Assembly: GCF_003710255.1 (NCBI RefSeq)
Contig: NZ_RHIB01000001.1
Location: forward strand, 1,736,001 to 1,800,000
DNA from: Alteribacter keqinensis
Lineage (GTDB): Bacteria; Bacillota; Bacilli; Bacillales; Salisediminibacteriaceae
Direction: 5' to 3'
Length of the DNA stretch: 64,000 bases
Under the pieces are notes generated by a model. That model saw nothing but the letters and a program-made list of their open reading frames with translations, did not search any database and was not told where the DNA came from. Numbering within the stretch: the stretch's first letter is position 1; the number at the start of each line of letters is the position of its first letter. Made by a program: the position numbers and the translations under genes. Below, piece after piece: positions 1 through 8,357 of this stretch.

Positions 1-228
1 CAGAACGCCTGCCGCAAGAACCCGGAGAACGACCCCGGTCATCCCTTCTGCACCGCCGACCATAATTTGAACGGTCTCCGTAAGGGCTGCTCCCCCGATA
101 ATACCTCCTGTAAGAGCGCCTGCCATCATGGCATAAGCAGGAGCAACGCGGATCAGGATGAGTCCGATCGTTACGGCCAGTGCGAGTATCGTACCGAATG
201 AGGTTAGTTGTATGTCCTGTATATCCAT
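1..228 (-). CDS. GntP-family gluconate/H+ permease, N-terminal fragment
   Basis: The first 76 residues of a membrane carrier are encoded here; the rest lies beyond the left edge. The translation has a hydrophobic first helix, then an APAYAMMAGALTGG stretch, and ends in VLRVLAAGVL. That helix-glycine-helix pattern is characteristic of GntP-type permeases, which import gluconate or related sugar acids and organic acids with protons. The ATG at 226-228 lacks a clear ribosome binding site, and an in-frame GTG at 238-240 is a possible alternative start. Substrate cannot be told from the fragment. A convincing liaR terminator lies upstream, so this gene probably has its own promoter. Confidence 0.75.
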   Translation of the reverse strand, partial: MDIQDIQLTSFGTILALAVTIGLILIRVAPAYAMMAGALTGGIIGGAALTETVQIMVGGAEGMTGVVLRVLAAGVL

Positions 229-364
229 TCGCTGCTTCACGACCTGTCTGAAAACGACTTTCTCCTATCATACTTCAATTCTCGTAATGAACTGAAGGGG
301 AAAGTGCAAGATAAGTCTGAAAAAGGGAAAAAATAGTCGTAAATTTGGAAACCACATACAAAAA

Positions 365-396
365 CTGCCCCAAAAGGTACTTATCCTTTGGGGCAG
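365..396 (-). terminator. Rho-independent terminator after liaR
   Basis: CTGCCCCAAAAGG pairs with CCTTTGGGGCAG around a short loop. Read on the minus strand the stem is followed by TTTTTG. It lies directly after the liaR stop codon and closes the liaFSR operon. Confidence 0.85.
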
Positions 397-402
397 TCTC
401 TT

Positions 403-1023
403 TTAAACAAGCGAGTGTTTATTTGCATAGATGGCTGCCTGGGTTCTGTCATCCAGCTCCAGCTTGGTGAGGATATGACTCACGTGGGTCTTCACGGTTT
501 TTATGCCGATATGAAGGCGTTCGCCGATTTCTTTGTTGGACAGACCCTGGCCTATAAGGGACAGGACTTCTTTTTCCCGGCGAGTGAGGTCATTATGTTT
601 CGGCTTGTGGCGCATCTGGTGAAACATCTTCTGTGTGACCTGTCCTTCGAAGGTGGGCTCTCCTTTATATGCTTTTCGAATACAGTTGGCTATGTCAATT
701 GCGCTGGACGTTTTCAGGATATAACTGAAGGCTCCTGCTTCCATAACGGGAAAGAGCATTTCGTCATCCAGGTAGCTTGTGAGAACGATGATTTTTGCCT
801 GGTGCTCTTCCAGCGCTTTTGTGGCTTCCACTCCGTTCATTTCGTCCATTAATAAATCCATTAAAATGACATCGGGGTTCAGTTCTTTGGCTTTGGAAAT
901 GGCTTCCCGTCCGTTTTTGCCTTCCCCGACCACATCGATATCAGGCTCTGTCTGCAGGTATGTACTCAGGCCCATCCGGACCATTTCGTGATCATCAACG
1001 ATCAGCACGCGGATCTTGCTCAT
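403..1023 (-). CDS. liaR: LiaR-type response regulator (NarL/LuxR family)
   Basis: This is a 206-residue cytoplasmic transcription factor with an N-terminal receiver domain and a C-terminal LuxR-type helix-turn-helix. Visible receiver residues are the acidic pair D10/D11, the phospho-acceptor D56 in the MDLLMD strand, and a threonine in VLTSY. The DNA-binding part starts at LTRREKEVL and carries the usual SNKEIGERLHIGIKTVKTH recognition region. It overlaps the 3' end of the kinase gene by 29 bases and is the last gene of a liaF-liaS-liaR operon. In Bacillus LiaR is phosphorylated by LiaS when cell-wall antibiotics disturb the lipid II cycle, and it activates liaIH. No liaIH genes are seen in this window. 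VraR is the staphylococcal equivalent. Confidence 0.93.
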   Translation of the reverse strand: MSKIRVLIVDDHEMVRMGLSTYLQTEPDIDVVGEGKNGREAISKAKELNPDVILMDLLMDEMNGVEATKALEEHQAKIIVLTSYLDDEMLFPVMEAGAFSYILKTSSAIDIANCIRKAYKGEPTFEGQVTQKMFHQMRHKPKHNDLTRREKEVLSLIGQGLSNKEIGERLHIGIKTVKTHVSHILTKLELDDRTQAAIYANKHSLV

Positions 1024-2149
1024 CGTGTTCTCCTCCTTTTTGGGTCCTTAACGGGACACGGATTTTAATGGTGGTGCCTTTTGCCGGATAAGAAAGCAAG
1101 GAAAAGTGACCGCCCAATTCTTCGATTCGCTCTTCCATTGTCGTAAGTCCGTAGGAGACGTTCGCATCTTCTTTTTTCATCTCCATGTCAAAGCCGCAAC
1201 CGTCGTCACTGAGGGTAATCAAAAGTCGTTGGTCTGCCTGTTCTGCCGTAAAGAGGATCCGGGAGGCCTTCGCGTGGCGAAGAGTGTTGGAAAGACCCTC
1301 CTGAACCACACGAAACAACTGATCTTCTATGCCGGGATCGAGTGCTTCGAGCTGATCGGTTTCCCAGACGAAGGCAACTGCTTCATTTTTGGCCGAAAGT
1401 TCTGTAAATAGTGCGTCCAGCGCTTCCTTCAGCCCTTTTCCTTCGAGGGTAATCGGGCGAAGGTGCATGATCAGGGCCCGAAGCTCCTGCTGGGATGCAT
1501 GGATCATCGTTTCCACCTGGGTGATCAGAGTTTTTGCCCGATCCGGATCGGTGTCGAGAATCCGGGGGATTGCGCCGAGGCTCATGGAGACGGCGAAGAG
1601 CTGCTGGCTCACGGCGTCGTGCAGGTCCCGGGCGAGCTTGCGCCGTTCCTCAAGGCCGGCTGCCCGTTCTTTTTCGTCGATGAGGGCGGCGTTTTCGTTT
1701 AGTACCCGGTGCATGGAGCGGATCTGCTTTTCGTAGCCGTCGGTCATGTCGTTGAGTTCCCCTGCCAGGCGCTTCATTTCATCCTCCCGGTCCATCTGAA
1801 TCCTGTTATCAAGAGAGCCCCGTTGAACCTGTTTGAGCTGGTAGATCAGATAGGTGATCGCTTTTTTCAGTTCGCTCGTATAGGAAAAAGAAAAAGCGAA
1901 GCTAGTAAGCAGGTAGATCGCCGAGACAATGACAAGGAGGGTCAGGGTCACTTCCACATCAGAAGCCACAGTGTATATCCTTGCGGCGAGTATCGTGCCG
2001 TCAGCCGGTCCTGTGTAAAAACGGGCGTAAAGCCAGGCAGTGAGCCAGATTGCGAGAAAAGCAATGCCGACTGTCTTTGCCTGAAGCCTGAGCCCGTCCC
2101 AGATGACGCCGTGGAGTCTTTTCTCTTTTTGTGCGGCTTGTTTAGTCAA
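995..2149 (-). CDS. liaS: LiaS-type sensor histidine kinase
   Basis: This is a 384-residue membrane histidine kinase. Two transmembrane helices (about residues 25-43 and 66-88) flank a short extracellular loop, followed by a HAMP-like linker. The HisKA_3 dimerisation domain carries the phospho-accepting H177 in RDLHDAVSQQLF, and the HATPase domain has the N box EGLSNTLRHA and G box DDGCGFD. The short sensor loop is typical of intramembrane-sensing kinases of the LiaS/VraS group. The gene overlaps liaF by 8 bases and liaR by 29, so translation is probably coupled. LiaS is expected to respond to cell-envelope stress and to be held off by LiaF. Confidence 0.93.
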   Translation of the reverse strand: MTKQAAQKEKRLHGVIWDGLRLQAKTVGIAFLAIWLTAWLYARFYTGPADGTILAARIYTVASDVEVTLTLLVIVSAIYLLTSFAFSFSYTSELKKAITYLIYQLKQVQRGSLDNRIQMDREDEMKRLAGELNDMTDGYEKQIRSMHRVLNENAALIDEKERAAGLEERRKLARDLHDAVSQQLFAVSMSLGAIPRILDTDPDRAKTLITQVETMIHASQQELRALIMHLRPITLEGKGLKEALDALFTELSAKNEAVAFVWETDQLEALDPGIEDQLFRVVQEGLSNTLRHAKASRILFTAEQADQRLLITLSDDGCGFDMEMKKEDANVSYGLTTMEERIEELGGHFSLLSYPAKGTTIKIRVPLRTQKGGEHDEQDPRADR

Positions 2150-3140
2150 CGGCCATTACCTCCACGCTGCCGATGCTGTTGCGGACGGTCAGGATGACGC
2201 GCTGTTCGGCTTCATAAAAGTTGTCGCTCGTGTATGTGGCATTGCGTCCCGTTCCGGCGAAGTTATCATCAAACAGAGTCGCTTCCCCGATGCTTACGTC
2301 AACGTTTGCTTGAATCGCCATGTCTTTTGGGGCGGTGATTTCCACGGAGCCGATCCACATGCTGATGTCCAGATAGTTATCGCCGTCTTTGAGCACAGCA
2401 GTAGTCAGATCTACTTCCACACTCCCGATGGACGTACGGATATCTGTATTTTCAAGGGTCCAGGGCCGCTTGCCGATAACCACTTCTCCGACAAACTGAC
2501 GGATGTTGGCGTAGTCCCCGCCCTGCGGACGGTGGTTTTTTTTCTGGCGGTATTTGTACTTGCCGCCCGCCTGCTGCCTGGCTTTGTTGATGCTGTCTTC
2601 TGCACTCTGGAAGCTGTTTTCGTATTTTTCCTCGTCCACGTGGGGATTGTTTTTTACCTGTTCCCGGGCACGGGAGATGTTTTCTTCTACGTAGCTCCAC
2701 GGGTCGGCGTAGTCTGCTTTCTTTTCGGCCGTATCCGGCTCCCGGTCATCTTCATCTTTACTCATGTCCACTTTGACTGTGGTCGGACGTTTGTTTCTGA
2801 GAAGCTGAAAGCCGACGAAGATTATGAGGAGCGGCCAAATCCAGCTCCACAGGTCGGCAAAAGTATAGTAAAACCAGTCTGCCCTGTTACCGGTAATAAT
2901 CAGGCCCGCTGCGATGATGAACAGGCCGAAAACGGCCGTACCGAAATCCCACTTGTCACGTTTCAGCCCCTGGTAGGCTCTGAAAAGCCCGTCCAGGAGG
3001 ATCTTCAGGCCGATAATGACGATGATAAGCGTCCAGTAGGTGGAGACCATCTCCCCGAAACTCGCATCGATGACACCTGTATTATTTAATAGATATAGCA
3101 CTCCGACTGCGAGAATGATCATCCCGAATATTTTATTCAT
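2142..3140 (-). CDS. liaF: LiaF-type inhibitor of the LiaRS envelope-stress system
   Basis: The protein has about four N-terminal transmembrane helices, an acidic cytoplasmic linker (about residues 120-200) and a C-terminal beta-rich domain with repeated SIGSVEV/WIGSVEI motifs, characteristic of the LiaF C-terminal domain. LiaF is a membrane protein that keeps LiaS inactive without envelope stress. The open frame extends 10 codons further upstream. I start at the ATG at 3138-3140 because an AAAAGGGG ribosome binding site lies about ten bases before it, and the protein then begins MNKIFGM as family members do. It is the first gene of the liaFSR operon and overlaps liaS by 8 bases. Confidence 0.9.
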   Translation of the reverse strand: MNKIFGMIILAVGVLYLLNNTGVIDASFGEMVSTYWTLIIVIIGLKILLDGLFRAYQGLKRDKWDFGTAVFGLFIIAAGLIITGNRADWFYYTFADLWSWIWPLLIIFVGFQLLRNKRPTTVKVDMSKDEDDREPDTAEKKADYADPWSYVEENISRAREQVKNNPHVDEEKYENSFQSAEDSINKARQQAGGKYKYRQKKNHRPQGGDYANIRQFVGEVVIGKRPWTLENTDIRTSIGSVEVDLTTAVLKDGDNYLDISMWIGSVEITAPKDMAIQANVDVSIGEATLFDDNFAGTGRNATYTSDNFYEAEQRVILTVRNSIGSVEVMAVD

Positions 3141-3192
3141 GATTGTATAGTCCCCTTTTGGTTGCGACATGTCTTTAGGGGCACGGGGCCCC

Positions 3193-3221
3193 AGTATATA
3201 GCGGCAGGGTAAAACTGCCAG
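3193..3221 (-). promoter_or_regulatory. Possible liaFSR promoter with inverted repeat
   Basis: On the minus strand CTGGCA (3216-3221) and TATACT (3193-3198) are 17 bases apart, a plausible sigma-A pair upstream of liaF. A GGCAG/CTGCC inverted repeat (3203-3219) lies between the boxes. The repeat could be an operator or the remains of a terminator for the upstream ABC genes; it has no U-tract on the minus strand. Confidence 0.35.
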
Positions 3222-3240
3222 TTTCTTTTATTCTATCGTG

Positions 3241-4029
3241 TTACCCTTCCCCGCGCCAATGAATTTTTTTCAGAATAAGAGTGTAGGAAAGGACAGTGTA
3301 GCCAAGGAGCATAAGCATGTTCATCCCCACAGTCGTTGTGTACCCCACAGCGAGCAAATCTCTCAACCCTGCTGCGGCATAGGTTGTAGGTACGAGGTAC
3401 GAAAACCACTGTAGGACAACCGGAAGCTCTGAAATTTCTACAAGAACCGGCGTCATAAAGCTGATAATCATCATAAGCCCTTGAACGAGGAGGTTCGTCA
3501 GCTGCATGTTCGGTGACCAGAAGCCTAGAAACACTCCAAGTCCCACAACACTCAGGATCGTCAGCGCAACGAATGGAATAAGCCAGAAACTGAAGGTAAA
3601 TGTAATGCCGTACACCCACTGCCCGACGAATGCCATAATTACAAATGACGGAAAGCTTACGATCATTCCTCTCAGGAGGTTGGCAAAGATAAAGTTGATT
3701 TTTTCAATCGGCAAAGAGGCATAAAACGTGAAATGTCCCTGGTGTTTTTGAAAAGATATTTCCTGGGCCATGACGTTCATCCCCATAATGACGAGGGCAA
3801 ACAGCATGTTCCCTGTGATGATCCGTACAATCATAGCCTCAGTCGGATTCACTGTGAAAAAATGGAGAAACATGAGTATGGCAAAAGGAAAGATAGATGC
3901 CAGGATAAAAATAAATGCCCACTGCTCCCGGATAATGGAAAATTGAATGCGGAACAGGATCCATACTTCAACGGCAAGCTGTTTTACGATTGAAGTTTCA
4001 TATCTTGGATCAGCCGTTTGCTGCTGCAT
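3241..4029 (-). CDS. ABC-2 type transporter permease
   Basis: This 262-residue membrane protein has six predicted hydrophobic helices, beginning near residue 35 and ending near residue 250. The order of helices and the LVPTTYAAAGLRDLL segment before the last helix fit ABC-2 exporter permeases (DrrB/NatB-like). It follows the ATPase gene with a 20-base overlap, so the two form one exporter. A transported substrate cannot be assigned: drugs, lantibiotics, Na+ or polysaccharide are all handled by this family. The pair lies just upstream of liaFSR on the same strand, but a gap of about 100 bases holds a possible promoter, so co-regulation with the stress system is only suggestive. Confidence 0.85.
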   Translation of the reverse strand: MQQQTADPRYETSIVKQLAVEVWILFRIQFSIIREQWAFIFILASIFPFAILMFLHFFTVNPTEAMIVRIITGNMLFALVIMGMNVMAQEISFQKHQGHFTFYASLPIEKINFIFANLLRGMIVSFPSFVIMAFVGQWVYGITFTFSFWLIPFVALTILSVVGLGVFLGFWSPNMQLTNLLVQGLMMIISFMTPVLVEISELPVVLQWFSYLVPTTYAAAGLRDLLAVGYTTTVGMNMLMLLGYTVLSYTLILKKIHWRGEG

Positions 4030-4999
4030 ATTCGTTCACCTCTTCCTTTTTTGCATCAGGTCCACCCGCTGGAGACTGATCATTGTCGATATGAAAGTAC
4101 ACATCTTCCAGGCTTGGCGGCACGATGGAGTATGTCTGTACATCTGGTTCATTGTTTAAAAAACTCACCAGGTCCGGTGCTTGATCCTTTGCAATGAGAA
4201 TGCGGGAGCGTTGGTCTGACAGGGTTGTGACCGTCCCCCATCCGGTGAGAGCTTCGTGAAGTTCGTTTCGGGCGGTGCGTTTCACTGCAATTTCACATTT
4301 AAGACGCTGGTCCACTTCTGCTTTCAGTTCTCCCACGTGATTGATAGCCAGGAGCCTCCCGTGGTTAATCACTGCCACACGGTCAACCACCTGTTCTGCT
4401 TCCAAGATGTTGTGAGTCACAAGAATCACCGTTGCCCCTTCCCGGTTCCGCTTTTGAATCATGTCCCAGACAAGGCGGCGCTTTTTCGGATCCAGTTCGT
4501 TTGTAGGTTCGTCGAAAATGTAGACACCTGCCTGACCGATTAGTGTTGTACCGATACCCGTGAGACGTTTCTGGCCACCCGAGATGTTTTTCAGAAGTTT
4601 GTTTGCTACTTCAGTAAGTTCGAGTTCTTTTATGAGAGACTCCGTTTCTTCTTTGGCCGCTCTCCGCTTCATCCCCCTTAACCGTCCCGAAAAGTAAATG
4701 GCTTCTCTTACTTTCAGACTCGTAAGTGCATGGGGTTCCTGTGAATAGTAGGCCACTTCCCTTGCCACCTGTTTATTTTGTTTTAATACGTTGATGCCTT
4801 TGTAGGTAACTTCCCCTTCGGTTGGTTTTACATGAGCAACGATTTGCTTAATAAGCGTCGATTTGCCGGCTCCATTCGGACCGAGAAGTCCAAGTATTTC
4901 ACCTTCATTAATCGTAAAAGAAATCTCTTCATTTGCTTTCACCTTCCCTTTTTTATATGTCTTGGATACGTGTTTCACTTCAAATAATGGTGTCTTCAT
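4010..4999 (-). CDS. ABC transporter ATP-binding protein
   Basis: This 329-residue ABC ATPase carries Walker A GPNGAGKST (40-48), Q-loop YSQEP (Q87), signature ISGGQKR (139-145) and Walker B VYIFDEPT (159-166). After the core (about residue 225) a C-terminal extension of 100 residues resembles the regulatory tail seen in CcmA/NatA-like exporters. A GGAGG site lies 9-10 bases before the ATG. The gene overlaps the permease gene by 20 bases, which supports a two-gene exporter. The last 20 residues are hydrophilic and low-complexity (SPAGGPDAKKEE). The substrate is unknown. Confidence 0.9.
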   Translation of the reverse strand: MKTPLFEVKHVSKTYKKGKVKANEEISFTINEGEILGLLGPNGAGKSTLIKQIVAHVKPTEGEVTYKGINVLKQNKQVAREVAYYSQEPHALTSLKVREAIYFSGRLRGMKRRAAKEETESLIKELELTEVANKLLKNISGGQKRLTGIGTTLIGQAGVYIFDEPTNELDPKKRRLVWDMIQKRNREGATVILVTHNILEAEQVVDRVAVINHGRLLAINHVGELKAEVDQRLKCEIAVKRTARNELHEALTGWGTVTTLSDQRSRILIAKDQAPDLVSFLNNEPDVQTYSIVPPSLEDVYFHIDNDQSPAGGPDAKKEEVNEYAAANG

Positions 5000-5193
5000 T
5001 GCAGTCCGCCTCCATCTGCTTCTTTGTTCTGACTCTATTTTATCCCGTCAGAAAAGCGCACCAAACAGGCGGCAGACTGTTTCCGTCTCCGCCTCGAGGC
5101 TGATTTTTTTGTGGGTTTTTGGGTGGGGTTTTACTTTTCATGATAAAATGTAATTTGTTGCAAATATTGAATTTTTTAGAAAAAAAGAATGGA

Positions 5194-5955
5194 ATGATTT
5201 ATGAAGCAGATGTAAGTGTAAGGAAGAAATTAGTACCAATGTTTAAAAATATTGATAGCACGATTGTTCTCTCGTATCTCCAGGGACATATGGGAACTGC
5301 TTGGGTAGACAACCTTGAAAATCCAACTGTTGCTCAGATAACGGTTGGGATTTTTGTTTTTTATGCCGTGAATCCGAATACAAAGGAAGCTAAAGAATTA
5401 CTTTATAATCTTCCCGACTTTACTCTTGCAATTGTTAATTCTGATGATTGGAAAGAACTTATAGAGACAGTTCATTATGGGGCATTTGAGAAATTTCCCC
5501 GATTCAGTTTTCACAAGAACCCCGACCACTTAGACCAGGCACACTTCCAGTACCTGCTGTCTGCATTACCAGAAGGCTACGAAATTAAGAGAGTTGATAA
5601 AAACATTGCAAAAGAATCATCTTTCCATGAACTCTCAGAAGACTTTATTAATCAATTTGATTCTATTGATGACTTTATTAACAGAAGAGCAGGGTATGCT
5701 ATTTTAAATGATGGGCAAGTTGTTTCTGCGGCAACATCATTTAGTATATATGATGATGGAATTGAAATTGAAGTTGCTAGTCATCCTAATCATAGAAGGA
5801 AAGGTTTAGCAACAATTGTAACCTCAGCCCTCATATTAGATTGTTTGAAAAAAGGGAAATACCCCAGTTGGGATGGAGCTAATGCTGAATCTGTGGAACT
5901 AGCTAAAAAGCTCGGATACATCTTTAAGGAATCATACGATACTTATTTCATTTAA
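5194..5955 (+). CDS. GNAT-family acetyltransferase
   Basis: The translation fits the larger two-lobed GNAT acetyltransferases of Bacillus: a variable N-terminal lobe with the WVDNLENP motif (about residue 37) and a C-terminal GNAT core with the acetyl-CoA loop HPNHRRKGLAT. I start at the ATG at 5194 (MIYEADV) because family members begin at the equivalent place; the 25 upstream in-frame codons have no good ribosome binding site. The gene is visibly more A+T-rich than its neighbours, has no obvious partner, and points opposite to the genes on both sides, so it may be a recent acquisition. The acceptor substrate is unknown. Confidence 0.75.
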   Translation: MIYEADVSVRKKLVPMFKNIDSTIVLSYLQGHMGTAWVDNLENPTVAQITVGIFVFYAVNPNTKEAKELLYNLPDFTLAIVNSDDWKELIETVHYGAFEKFPRFSFHKNPDHLDQAHFQYLLSALPEGYEIKRVDKNIAKESSFHELSEDFINQFDSIDDFINRRAGYAILNDGQVVSAATSFSIYDDGIEIEVASHPNHRRKGLATIVTSALILDCLKKGKYPSWDGANAESVELAKKLGYIFKESYDTYFI

Positions 5956-6080
5956 GTATAAGATAGAGCCTTATTTGTATCTTAAAAGATAGAGAGTGTC
6001 AGGTGACCAAGTAAATATGTAGTTAAAGATGGTGACTTCATAGGTCCCGGTCGAGTGGCAATGGCTCCACTCATTGCTTC

Positions 6081-6130
6081 GAGGTTGACCTCAAAAGTAA
6101 AAAAAGGACCTTTTGGGTCAACCTCTTTTG
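6081..6130. terminator. Strong hairpin between convergent genes
   Basis: GAGGTTGACC and GGTCAACCTC form a 10-bp stem extended by CAAAAG/CTTTTG with one bulged base and a 12-base loop. TTTTG follows on the plus strand. It lies between the convergent GNAT and dioxygenase genes and may terminate both. Confidence 0.6.
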
Positions 6131-6256
6131 CAAAGCTGATTATACTGTCAATTCGGGTTATGATCGTTGTGTGATTTACCGTGTGGATCTGTCTGTGTTT
6201 TTCCGTTTTGCACCATACAAGTAACCCGTTAGAACCATCTCCCGTGGTCACAAATA

Positions 6257-7105
6257 TTATTGTTTTTTCACGATGACAATCGCATTGCCGGACGGATCTT
6301 CAACCTGCAGCTTGTTTTCTGCACCGGATACGTTCAATGCCTCTTTTGCCGCATGGTATTCATCCTCTGTAAAAAACACGGTAAATTGTTTCATTCCGAC
6401 CGCTTCTTTTGGCGGCTTAGGAAGATTTGTTCCCGTCCAAGTATTGAGTCCGATGTGATGATGGTATCCGTCTTTGGATACAAACAGCATGCGCGGATCT
6501 TTTGTCACAATATCAAACCCGAGGATGTCCACATAGAAAGCTTCGACTTCCTGTATGTCTGCAACCTGAAGATGAAGATGACCAATCTTGACTTCAGCTG
6601 ACATTCCCGTCCATCCATCTGCTGGTGCTTCTTTCAGCAGCCCTTCAACGTCCAACGGGTGCGTGCCGCCCACGTACCAGCCGTTCTCTTCCTGTTTCCA
6701 CGTTTTTGGATCTGTGTCTGCATAGATCTCTATCCCGTTCCCGTCCGGATCCGCCAGGTAAATTGCTTCACTGAACTGATGATCTGATGCCCCGTGAAGA
6801 GGGTAACCCGATGCGAGCAGATGCTTTAATGTATGAGCGAGCTTCTTCCGGTCCGGCAGCAGAACCGCCAAATGAAAAAGCCCGGTTGTCCGCGCAGGAC
6901 GGTTTGCAACATTTTCATTCGTATGCACGGTAACAAGGGGTGTTCCTCCATCAGCACCGAACGTAAGCGAATCTTCTTTTATATCCAGCACCTTTAACCC
7001 GATCACCCTTTCATAAAACTCACGTGCTCGGTCCAGATCCTTCACATTAAGATCTACACTCCCCAATCTATCTTTTAATTTCGGCTCATATTTAATCGTT
7101 CCCAC
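6257..7105 (-). CDS. catE: CatE-like extradiol dioxygenase, two VOC domains
   Basis: The protein contains two vicinal-oxygen-chelate domains, about residues 12-125 and 165-282. Segments such as LFHLAVLLPDR, YLADPDGNGIEIYAD, HLHLQVADIQEVEAFY and GYHHHIGLNTW closely follow the B. subtilis catechol-2,3-dioxygenase CatE (YfiE) as I remember it. CatE opens the catechol ring using a non-haem metal, and in Bacillus the operon protects against catechol and thiol stress. No catD or MhqR-type regulator is adjacent here. Three GTG codons are stacked at the start; I chose the third because AAGGAGG lies 8 bases before it and only 2 before the first. A different VOC activity cannot be excluded. Confidence 0.8.
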   Translation of the reverse strand: MGTIKYEPKLKDRLGSVDLNVKDLDRAREFYERVIGLKVLDIKEDSLTFGADGGTPLVTVHTNENVANRPARTTGLFHLAVLLPDRKKLAHTLKHLLASGYPLHGASDHQFSEAIYLADPDGNGIEIYADTDPKTWKQEENGWYVGGTHPLDVEGLLKEAPADGWTGMSAEVKIGHLHLQVADIQEVEAFYVDILGFDIVTKDPRMLFVSKDGYHHHIGLNTWTGTNLPKPPKEAVGMKQFTVFFTEDEYHAAKEALNVSGAENKLQVEDPSGNAIVIVKKQ

Positions 7106-7182
7106 CACCACCGCCTCCTTTTCACTTATTATAACACCAATAACTTACTTTTAGTAAGTAATTATAAAAATTTCTTTGTTTA

Positions 7183-7264
7183 CTCTTGGACAGAGGGTCA
7201 GGCACTGTGTATACCATTTCACAGAGGGCCAGGCTCTGTGCTCACAACTTCACACGGTGCCTGG
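7183..7264. repeat. Cluster of three short GGTCAGGC-type repeats
   Basis: Three related units follow each other: ACAGAGGGTCAGGCACTGTG, CACAGAGGGCCAGGCTCTGTG and CACACGGTGCCTGGCGCC. Each has a weakly palindromic core around CAGGC or CCTGG. A diverged copy lies near 11308. They sit between convergent or divergent gene ends and encode nothing visible. Confidence 0.5.
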
Positions 7265-7271
7265 CGCCGAA

Positions 7272-7314
7272 AACAAAAAAAGCTGCTTCTGGCGTATTCA
7301 TCCAGGAGCAGCTT
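7272..7314 (-). terminator. Terminator after htpX
   Basis: AAGCTGCTTCTGG pairs with CCAGGAGCAGCTT (7280-7314). On the minus strand the stem is followed by a TTTTTTGTTT tract, immediately after the htpX stop codon. Confidence 0.85.
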
Positions 7315-7329
7315 CTTTAATAAAGTCAT

Positions 7330-8244
7330 TTATCTTTCTTCCAGACGGGCGATTCGCTCGTCGAGATCCGGGTGGGAGGAGAAGAGTTTGGCAACTCCGC
7401 CTTTTCCGTTGATTTTCATTGTCTGCACCGCACTGTCATCTGTACGGTCGTTGACATTCGCACGGTCAACGTAGTTTTTAAGGGAACGAAGGGCATGTGC
7501 CATTTTGTCACGTCCAGCCAGATCCGCTCCGCCGCGGTCTGCATGGAATTCACGGTAGCGCGAGAATGCCATAACGACCAGACTTCCAAGGATCGAGAAC
7601 AGAATCTGGAAGATGATGATCGCCATGAAGCGTACAATTCCTTGCATTTCCGCACGCACAAGACGGGATACGAGAATCGCCGCAATCCGGGAGAAGAACA
7701 CAACAAATGTGTTAATGACTCCTTGAAGAAGCGTCATTGTCACCATGTCTCCGTTTGCAACGTGGGCAATCTCGTGGGCGATAACCCCTTCAACCGCATC
7801 ATCATCCATTGTCTGAAGAAGTCCGGATGAAACAGCTACAAGAGAGCGTTTCTTTGAAGGACCTGTAGCAAAAGCGTTCACTTCAGGAGATTGATAGATT
7901 CCCACTTCCGGCATGTGCATAAGACCTGCCGCACGGGACAGACGATGTACTTTCTCCACCACAGTACGCTCGTGGGAGGATAGCGGACCGTCCGGATCGA
8001 GCACTTTTACTTTCATCATCTTCTTAGCTACAAAACGTGACATGGCCAAGGAGATGAAGGATCCTGCGAAACCTACGAGTAAGCTGAATACACCTAGTGA
8101 CACATAATCAATGCCCAGTCCGGCACCGCCTGTGTCAAATGACCAGCTGATATCGGTAAAGTGAGTTATAACCGACCAGACGATAAAGATCGTTGTCATG
8201 ACAAGAATATTTGTTACGAGTAAAAATAGTAATCTTTTCCCCAT
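7330..8244 (-). CDS. htpX: HtpX-family membrane zinc metalloprotease
   Basis: This 304-residue M48 peptidase sits in the cytoplasmic membrane and degrades misfolded membrane proteins. Two N-terminal helices (about 5-27 and 47-70) precede a cytoplasmic catalytic region with the zinc motif HEIAH (H157, E158, H161). The usual EVNAFATG segment lies before it, two more helices follow, and the third metal-ligand region is [10 protein letters not shown]. The length matches the family (about 290-300). A GGAGG site lies 8 bases before the ATG. It appears to be a single-gene unit with its own terminator. In B. subtilis htpX responds to envelope stress, which fits the liaFSR neighbourhood, but no shared operator is visible. 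Confidence 0.95.
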   Translation of the reverse strand: MGKRLLFLLVTNILVMTTIFIVWSVITHFTDISWSFDTGGAGLGIDYVSLGVFSLLVGFAGSFISLAMSRFVAKKMMKVKVLDPDGPLSSHERTVVEKVHRLSRAAGLMHMPEVGIYQSPEVNAFATGPSKKRSLVAVSSGLLQTMDDDAVEGVIAHEIAHVANGDMVTMTLLQGVINTFVVFFSRIAAILVSRLVRAEMQGIVRFMAIIIFQILFSILGSLVVMAFSRYREFHADRGGADLAGRDKMAHALRSLKNYVDRANVNDRTDDSAVQTMKINGKGGVAKLFSSHPDLDERIARLEER

Positions 8245-8357
8245 TCATAAGCCTCCAATTTTCTATATCTGCCAATCTATTTTAACATGTTTTTATCCAA
8301 AAGGCAGATAAGTATGGTAGATTTACAATAATGACACAATTCCAAAAAGTGGTGATT

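Noticed and set aside
2103-3089. 328-codon plus-strand frame opposite liaF
   Set aside because: Antisense of the recognisable LiaF protein, with Cys/Phe/Val-rich shadow composition.
5982-6251. 89-codon minus-strand frame between the GNAT and dioxygenase genes
   Set aside because: It spans the strong bidirectional hairpin, has no ribosome binding site and resembles no protein.
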